Notes under the pieces: generated by a model
The model's input: the letters and a program-made list of their open reading frames with translations, nothing else
What the model was told of the DNA's origin: nothing
The model's database searches: none
Origin: Rhodospirillaceae bacterium
GTDB taxonomy: Bacteria > Pseudomonadota > Alphaproteobacteria > UBA828
Assembly (NCBI GenBank): GCA_028819955.1
Contig: JAPPKP010000258.1
Span: forward strand, 9,771 to 36,396
Direction of reading: 5' to 3'
DNA: 26,626 bases
Shown: positions 22,372-26,626 of the stretch, piece by piece
Layout of the letters: the number at the start of each line of letters is the position of its first letter
Position numbering within the stretch: the stretch's first letter is position 1
Position numbers and translations under genes: made by a program

Positions 22372-23321
22372 GCAAGCGCGGCTGGCTCTTCTCCGGCCTC
22401 CTCCATGTCGGGGTGGTCGTCGCTGCGGTGCTCGGCCTGCCGCAGGTATTCGAGAGCGACGCGCTCGTGCCCAGCGACCAGCCCATCGTGGTCAGCCTGG
22501 TCGAGATCGCCGACGAGCCCAGTGCGCCGGTCGAAGAGGTCGAGCCTGAACCTGCACCGGCACCGATCCCCGAAGCTGCGCCCGAGCCCGAACCGGAGCC
22601 CGAGCCCGTCGCTGAACCGGAGCCGGAGCCCGTGCCAGAGCCCGTGCCGGAAGTTCTCGCCGCGCTGGATCCGGAGCCCGTCATCGAGCCCGAGCCGATC
22701 ATCGAGCCGGAACCGGAGCCGGCTCCTCCGCCTGAGCCGGTCGTTGAGCCAGAGCCCGAGCCGACGCCAAAGGCGCCCGAGGCAAAACCGGAGCCTCCGC
22801 CCGCTCCCGAGCCGCCGCCGGTACCCCTCGCCAAACCCAAGAGGCCCAAGAAGCCAAGCTTCGACACCTTGCTGCAAAGCCTCACGGACGAGGAGCCTGC
22901 GGAGACCCCACCACCGCCGAAAAAGGCCGAAGAGCCGTCCTTCGACGACATGCTCGCCAACATCGCGGGCGTAGACGATGAACCGCCCCCAGACGCTGCA
23001 ACGCCGGCGCCCCTCACCGGGCCCTTGCGACGGACGATCACCGATGCCATCAAGCAGAAAGTCGAGCGGAACTGGAGCGTTCCGGCGGGCGTCCTGGATG
23101 CTGGCGAACTGGTGGTGACGCTGAGGATCCAGTTGGGGCCGGACGGGTCCGTTCGCCGGGTAGAGATCGTCGACGCAGATGGGGGCGCCAACTACCGGAC
23201 GATGGCGGAGAGCGGCCGCCGTGCCGTGCTGAAGGCGAGTCCCTTCGACGCCTTGACGCGCTACGTGGACAGGTATGAAGGTTGGCGCGACATCACCATG
23301 ACCTTCAGTCCGCCGGTGTGA
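22368..23321 (+). CDS. tolA: TolA with long Glu-Pro repeat linker
   Basis: A 317-residue protein. A single N-terminal membrane anchor ([19 protein letters not shown]) is followed by a roughly 120-residue periplasmic region (residues 50-165) made largely of EP and PEPEP dipeptide repeats, then two related short motifs, [12 protein letters not shown] and [12 protein letters not shown], and a C-terminal TolA/TonB-type domain (about 215-317, [24 protein letters not shown]). Enterobacterial TolA has an Ala/Lys-rich helical domain II instead; here a proline-rich extended linker takes its place, as in TonB and many alphaproteobacterial TolA proteins. It links the inner membrane to Pal and TolB. Start ATG 22368 overlaps tolR by four bases. 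Confidence 0.92.
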   Translation: MSKRGWLFSGLLHVGVVVAAVLGLPQVFESDALVPSDQPIVVSLVEIADEPSAPVEEVEPEPAPAPIPEAAPEPEPEPEPVAEPEPEPVPEPVPEVLAALDPEPVIEPEPIIEPEPEPAPPPEPVVEPEPEPTPKAPEAKPEPPPAPEPPPVPLAKPKRPKKPSFDTLLQSLTDEEPAETPPPPKKAEEPSFDDMLANIAGVDDEPPPDAATPAPLTGPLRRTITDAIKQKVERNWSVPAGVLDAGELVVTLRIQLGPDGSVRRVEIVDADGGANYRTMAESGRRAVLKASPFDALTRYVDRYEGWRDITMTFSPPV

Positions 23322-23373
23322 GGCGTTGTCTGCGCCTGGACACGATCAAAGCAGAGGAAGCGACGGTGCGACG

Positions 23374-24738
23374 ATGAGACGATTGCCAACACTGAATGGA
23401 CGCGCTGAGCACACGATGCGCCGCGCCCTGCCCCTCCCCGCCGCCATCGTCCTCTGCCTGGCGATTCTTTGTGTCGCCGTAGCCGCCAGGGCCGAGCTCC
23501 GCGTCGACATCACGCGCGGCCACGTGGAGCCGCTTCCGATTGCGCTCGTGGATCTGGACGGCACGAACGAGACGGATGCGGAGGTCGGCCGCAAAATCAC
23601 GCAGGTAATTACCCGCAACCTGGAGCGCTCCGGCCTGTTCCGCGCCATCGATCCGGCCGCCTTCATCAGCGAGCCGGGCGGGATGACGGTGCGGCCGCGC
23701 TTCCAGGATTGGCGCATCATCAATGCGCAAGCGCTCGTGACGGGCCGTGTTGTGCCGGGCGATCCCGGCCGGCTCACGATCGAATTCCGTCTGTGGGACG
23801 TGTTCGCAGAGCAGCAATTGGTGGGACTGAAGCTGAGCGGCTCGGCGGAAGCGTGGCGACCGATCGCCCACACCATGTCCGACAAGATCTATGAGCGTCT
23901 GACAGGAGAGAGCGGCTATTTCCACACCAGGGTCGTCTACATCGCGGAGACCGGACCGCCGGACAAGCGGATCAAGCGCCTCGCGATCATGGACCAGGAC
24001 GGTCACAACCTGCGCTACCTGTCGGATGGACGCTTTCTGGTGCTCACCCCCCGCTTCTCGCCGACCGCGCAGGAGATCACCTATCTCTCCTACGAGCGTG
24101 GCGTGCCCAAGGTCTACCTGCGCCACATCGACACCGGTCAGCAGGAGCTGCTCGGCGATTTTCCCGGCATGACCTTTGCCCCGCGCTTTTCGCCCGACGG
24201 AAATTTCGTGGTCATGACGTTGGCGCGGGAGGGCAATTCCGAGATTTACGAGATGGACCTGCGCTCTCGCAGGATGAAGCGGCTCACCGACAACCCGGCC
24301 ATCGAGACCGCGCCCTGCTACTCGCCGGACGGTCAATTCATCGCCTTCGAGTCGGATCGGGGAGGCAGCCAGCAGATCTACGTGATGCGCCGTGACGGGA
24401 GCGACGTGCGCCGCGTCACCTTTGGCGAGGGGCGCTACGGGACTCCGGTGTGGTCGCCGCGTGGCGATCTGATCGCATTCACCAAGAGCCACCGGGGCGT
24501 GTTCTCGATCGGCGTCATGAAGACCGACGGGAGTGGCGAGCGAATCCTGGCGCGCGACTATCTGGTCGAAGGCCCGACCTGGGCGCCGAACGGGCGCGTG
24601 CTGATGTTCTTCCGATCGACCTCGCGCGATCCCGACAGCGCCGAATTGGTCACCATCGACTTGACAGGGCGCAACGAGCGCACCCTTTTCACGAGCACGG
24701 CGGCCTCCGATCCGGCCTGGTCGCCGTTGATCCAGTAA
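23374..24738 (+). CDS. tolB: TolB, periplasmic beta-propeller of the Tol-Pal system
   Basis: A protein of 454 residues from ATG 23374. The signal peptide core [18 protein letters not shown] ends near residue 40, then comes the N-terminal domain ([21 protein letters not shown] to about 170) and a six-bladed propeller whose blades repeat the pattern PRFSPDG/CYSPDGQ/VWSPRGD with D(G)..R.LT. TolB binds Pal and cycles with TolA. The start is uncertain: ATG 23374 gives an unusually long n-region; ATG 23416 gives a standard signal peptide but weak ribosome binding; TTG 23326 is less likely. The 52-base gap after tolA is the first real gap in the tol operon. Confidence 0.94.
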   Translation: MRRLPTLNGRAEHTMRRALPLPAAIVLCLAILCVAVAARAELRVDITRGHVEPLPIALVDLDGTNETDAEVGRKITQVITRNLERSGLFRAIDPAAFISEPGGMTVRPRFQDWRIINAQALVTGRVVPGDPGRLTIEFRLWDVFAEQQLVGLKLSGSAEAWRPIAHTMSDKIYERLTGESGYFHTRVVYIAETGPPDKRIKRLAIMDQDGHNLRYLSDGRFLVLTPRFSPTAQEITYLSYERGVPKVYLRHIDTGQQELLGDFPGMTFAPRFSPDGNFVVMTLAREGNSEIYEMDLRSRRMKRLTDNPAIETAPCYSPDGQFIAFESDRGGSQQIYVMRRDGSDVRRVTFGEGRYGTPVWSPRGDLIAFTKSHRGVFSIGVMKTDGSGERILARDYLVEGPTWAPNGRVLMFFRSTSRDPDSAELVTIDLTGRNERTLFTSTAASDPAWSPLIQ

Positions 24739-24922
24739 TGACGCAAAGATATAGTCGCACTGCCATCCGACGAGACTGCCGAGTCGGCAGCGGCTCAGCC
24801 CCACGGCACGCAATCTTGCGTTTTGCCGCGTTTCGGCGCATGCAGATTGGCAGGATTCCAGCCGGGTGTAAAAGGGATGGCGACGGTCCCAACGCCACTA
24901 AATGATGAAGGAGAGCGTGCGA

Positions 24923-25474
24923 ATGCGACTGAGACTGATTTTGCCGCTTGTATTGGCACTCGGCTTGGCGGCATGCGAAAGCACGCCCGAGGAAACTGCG
25001 TCGAGCACCGGCGCTGGCGTCGACCAATCGCTTGATACGGTCGCGGAGGTCCCTTCCAGCGACATCGTGGTCGAGGAAGAGACCACGGTAGCGGCCCTCG
25101 ATCCGAGCCAACCGCTTCCCGGATCGCAGGAAGAGTTGGTTCAGAGCGTCGGCGACCGCGTTTTCTTCGACTTCGATAGTGCGGTTTTGGCAGCGGATGC
25201 ACGGCGAACGCTGGATCGTCAGGCCGAATGGCTGAGGCTGTTCCCCGAAGTCTCGCTGGTGATCGAGGGCCATTGCGACGAGCGCGGCACGCGAGAATAC
25301 AACCTCGCCCTCGGGGAACGCCGCGCCAACGCCGTTCGCGAGTACCTGATCGATCAGGGCATAGCGCCATCGCGGCTCAGAACGGTCTCGTACGGCAAGG
25401 AGCGGCCCTACGCACTGGGTCACAATGACGAGGCGTGGGCGCTCAATCGACGCTCCGTCTCCGTCATCGACTAG
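24923..25474 (+). CDS. pal: Pal, peptidoglycan-associated outer-membrane lipoprotein
   Basis: A 183-residue lipoprotein. The signal peptide ends in the lipobox LAAC with Cys18; Glu at +2 is compatible with outer-membrane sorting. A flexible acidic linker leads to an OmpA-like domain (about residues 80-183) with VFFDFDSAVL, IEGHCDERGTREYNLALGERRA (the diaminopimelate-binding Asp and Arg region) and NRRSVSVID. It anchors the outer membrane to peptidoglycan and is the target of TolB and TolA. AAGGAGAG precedes ATG 24923, so I prefer it to the in-frame ATG at 24902. The 184-base gap upstream may hold a separate promoter, but none is clear. Confidence 0.95.
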   Translation: MRLRLILPLVLALGLAACESTPEETASSTGAGVDQSLDTVAEVPSSDIVVEEETTVAALDPSQPLPGSQEELVQSVGDRVFFDFDSAVLAADARRTLDRQAEWLRLFPEVSLVIEGHCDERGTREYNLALGERRANAVREYLIDQGIAPSRLRTVSYGKERPYALGHNDEAWALNRRSVSVID

Positions 25475-25497
25475 GAGCCCGGGGAGTCGGAAGGGCG

Positions 25498-26535
25498 ATG
25501 GGCGGCGGAGCGGCCGGCCGGTTGAGCGGCGCCGGCCGCAGACGGCGTTGGCCGAAGGCGGCGTGGCCCGCAGCGCTGCTTGCGGCGCTCGTGGCCGTGA
25601 CAGTTCTGCTGGCCGCGGCGCCCGCCGATGCTCAGTCGAATACCAACCTCAGGTCCCAAGTTCGCGAGCTGAGGAACCAGGTTCACAGCCTGCGCGCCCA
25701 GCTCGCCGATTTGGAGCGAACGGTCCATGCTGGCGCCACCCGGCACGGCGCGGCGTCTGACGCGGAATCGGACGGCGGGCAGGCGGCGCGGAACAGCCGG
25801 CGTCTCGCGGAGCTCGAGAGCGATATCGACGAAGCCAGGGAATGGCGCCGCCGCGTCACCGGCCGCTTCGAAGAGTTCGACAATATGTTGCGCCGGATCG
25901 AAGATCGTATCGAGCGGCTGGTGGCTGACGTCGACTTCAGGCTGTCCGCCCTCGAACAGCAGCAGGGCGGAGCGCCGGCAGCCACAGCGGCCGCTCCTGC
26001 CGTCGACGCACCCGCCGCTGCGCCCGCCGGCCAATCCCAAGCGAGCATCGCGCCAGCGCAGGAAGGGGGATACGAGCCCTCCGAAGCGCCCCGCACCCTC
26101 GGCACCGTACCGGCGGAAGACACGGGCGTCGCTGCGCTGCTGCTTACCGGAACACCCGAGGAGCAGTACAAGGCGGCATTCTCTCTTCTTGAAGAGGCGC
26201 GTTACGAGGAGGCGCACGACGCGTTCTCGCGGTTTATCGATGCGAATCCCGCGCACGGTCTTGCGCAAAACGCCGCCTATTGGCGTGCCGAGAGTCTGTA
26301 CGCTCGAAAACTGTATCCGGAGGCGGCGAAATCCTACGCACTCAACCTTCGCCAGTACCCCGAGGGCCGCAAGGCGCCCGACAACATGGTCAAGCTGGGC
26401 ATGGCGCTCCTCAAGCTCGGCCGCAGCGAGGAAGCGTGCCGGGCCTTCGCGCAGCTCGACCAGACCTTCTCCGATCCGCCGCTCAATATCCGCCGAGCGG
26501 CACAGCAGGGACGGCGCCAAGCGAACTGTCCCTAG
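25498..26535 (+). CDS. cpoB: CpoB/YbgF, Tol-associated cell-division coordinator
   Basis: A 345-residue periplasmic protein. A long basic N-terminus and hydrophobic core (AALLAALVAVTVLLAAAPADA) form the signal peptide. Coiled-coil segments follow (LRSQVRELRNQVHSLRAQLADLERT, then SDIDEAREWRRRV to about residue 160), a Pro/Ala-rich linker, and a C-terminal TPR domain (about 225-345: EEQYKAAFSLLEEARYEEAHDAF, AYWRAESLYARKLYPEAAKSY, KLGMALLKLGRSEEACRAF). CpoB coordinates peptidoglycan synthesis and Tol-driven constriction. GGAAGGG precedes ATG 25498. Its TAG stop (26533-26535) is the TAG within the CTAG end of an inverted-repeat element, so the element abuts the gene exactly. Confidence 0.92.
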   Translation: MGGGAAGRLSGAGRRRRWPKAAWPAALLAALVAVTVLLAAAPADAQSNTNLRSQVRELRNQVHSLRAQLADLERTVHAGATRHGAASDAESDGGQAARNSRRLAELESDIDEAREWRRRVTGRFEEFDNMLRRIEDRIERLVADVDFRLSALEQQQGGAPAATAAAPAVDAPAAAPAGQSQASIAPAQEGGYEPSEAPRTLGTVPAEDTGVAALLLTGTPEEQYKAAFSLLEEARYEEAHDAFSRFIDANPAHGLAQNAAYWRAESLYARKLYPEAAKSYALNLRQYPEGRKAPDNMVKLGMALLKLGRSEEACRAFAQLDQTFSDPPLNIRRAAQQGRRQANCP

Positions 26536-26626
26536 TGTCCTGTTTCTGAGGATCGCATGATTTTGGGTTGGCCGTGCAGTCTCCCCGACTCTCCAATTCT
26601 TCTCGTCATGCCCGGACTCGATCCGG
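26532..26626. mobile_element. Second, inverted copy of the CTAGTGTCC element (cut by window end)
   Basis: The last 95 bases match the reverse complement of about 4860-4960. Both share the end CTAGTGTCCTGTTTCTGA, then CGCATGATTTTGGGTTG, CGTGCAGTCTCCCCGACTC and the palindrome CATGCCCGGACTCGATCCGG, with only about four substitutions. The copy at 4711 carries an extra ten bases next to the palindrome. The other end is outside the window. The start coincides with the cpoB stop codon. Confidence 0.85.

Noticed and set aside
22551..22800. Direct-repeat or CRISPR-like array
   Set aside because: The repetition is codon-level Glu-Pro repetition inside tolA; there are no spacers or regular repeat units.
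23305..24813. A 502-codon minus-strand open frame opposite tolB
   Set aside because: It is an antisense shadow of the GC-rich tolB coding sequence, is rich in Arg, His and Gly in the pattern expected of such shadows, and matches no family.

Overview
The window looks like chromosome of a GC-rich alphaproteobacterium, probably Rhodospirillales-like. The main support is the unbroken block yebC-ruvC-ruvA-ruvB-ybgC-tolQ-tolR-tolA-tolB-pal-cpoB (17789-26535), a gene order typical of that class. Flanking genes are dense, strongly GC3-biased and often joined by ATGA or GTGA overlaps.

Layout. (1) 1-1435: end of a thiamine-precursor (formylaminopyrimidine/HMP) ABC transporter, permease then ThiY-like binding protein. 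(2) About 1500-7594: a visibly AT-richer segment with different codon use, read as an acquired island. It carries a complete NitT/TauT-type ABC importer (permease, binding protein, ATPase), an ATZ/TRZ-type amidohydrolase and a TauE/SafE anion permease, so it looks like an import, hydrolyse and export cassette for an unknown small N- or S-containing compound. Its right end abuts a truncated minus-strand gene with a DnaA domain IV-like helix-turn-helix. (3) 8125-11205, minus strand: a compact coenzyme F420 operon (LLM flavin/F420 oxidoreductase, Rv0121-type split-barrel enzyme, cofE, cofD). F420 synthesis is uncommon in this class. (4) 11339-16751: a second split-barrel enzyme, an EamA exporter, a PhzF-like isomerase, a small DksA/TraR zinc-finger protein (minus), an NAD-dependent epimerase, an Asp/Glu-racemase-fold protein lacking both catalytic cysteines, and a SAM methyltransferase. 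(5) 16789-17524: a VapBC toxin-antitoxin pair with a clear promoter containing three tandem heptamers. (6) 17789-26535: Holliday-junction resolution genes followed by the Tol-Pal envelope system.

Small mobile elements. Two unrelated non-coding inverted-repeat elements are present. One, about 250 bp with CTAGTGTCC ends and internal REP-like palindromes, is complete at 4711-4960; a second, inverted copy starts at 26532 and runs off the window. The other, 127 bp with TAGCAGGCTGC ends, lies at 8001-8127. In all three cases the element end coincides with the TAG stop codon of the adjacent gene (ABC ATPase, cpoB, cofD). Where both ends are visible, removing the element restores a TAG stop. This stop-codon-preserving insertion pattern is the most unusual structural feature here.

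No tRNA, rRNA or CRISPR array was recognised.
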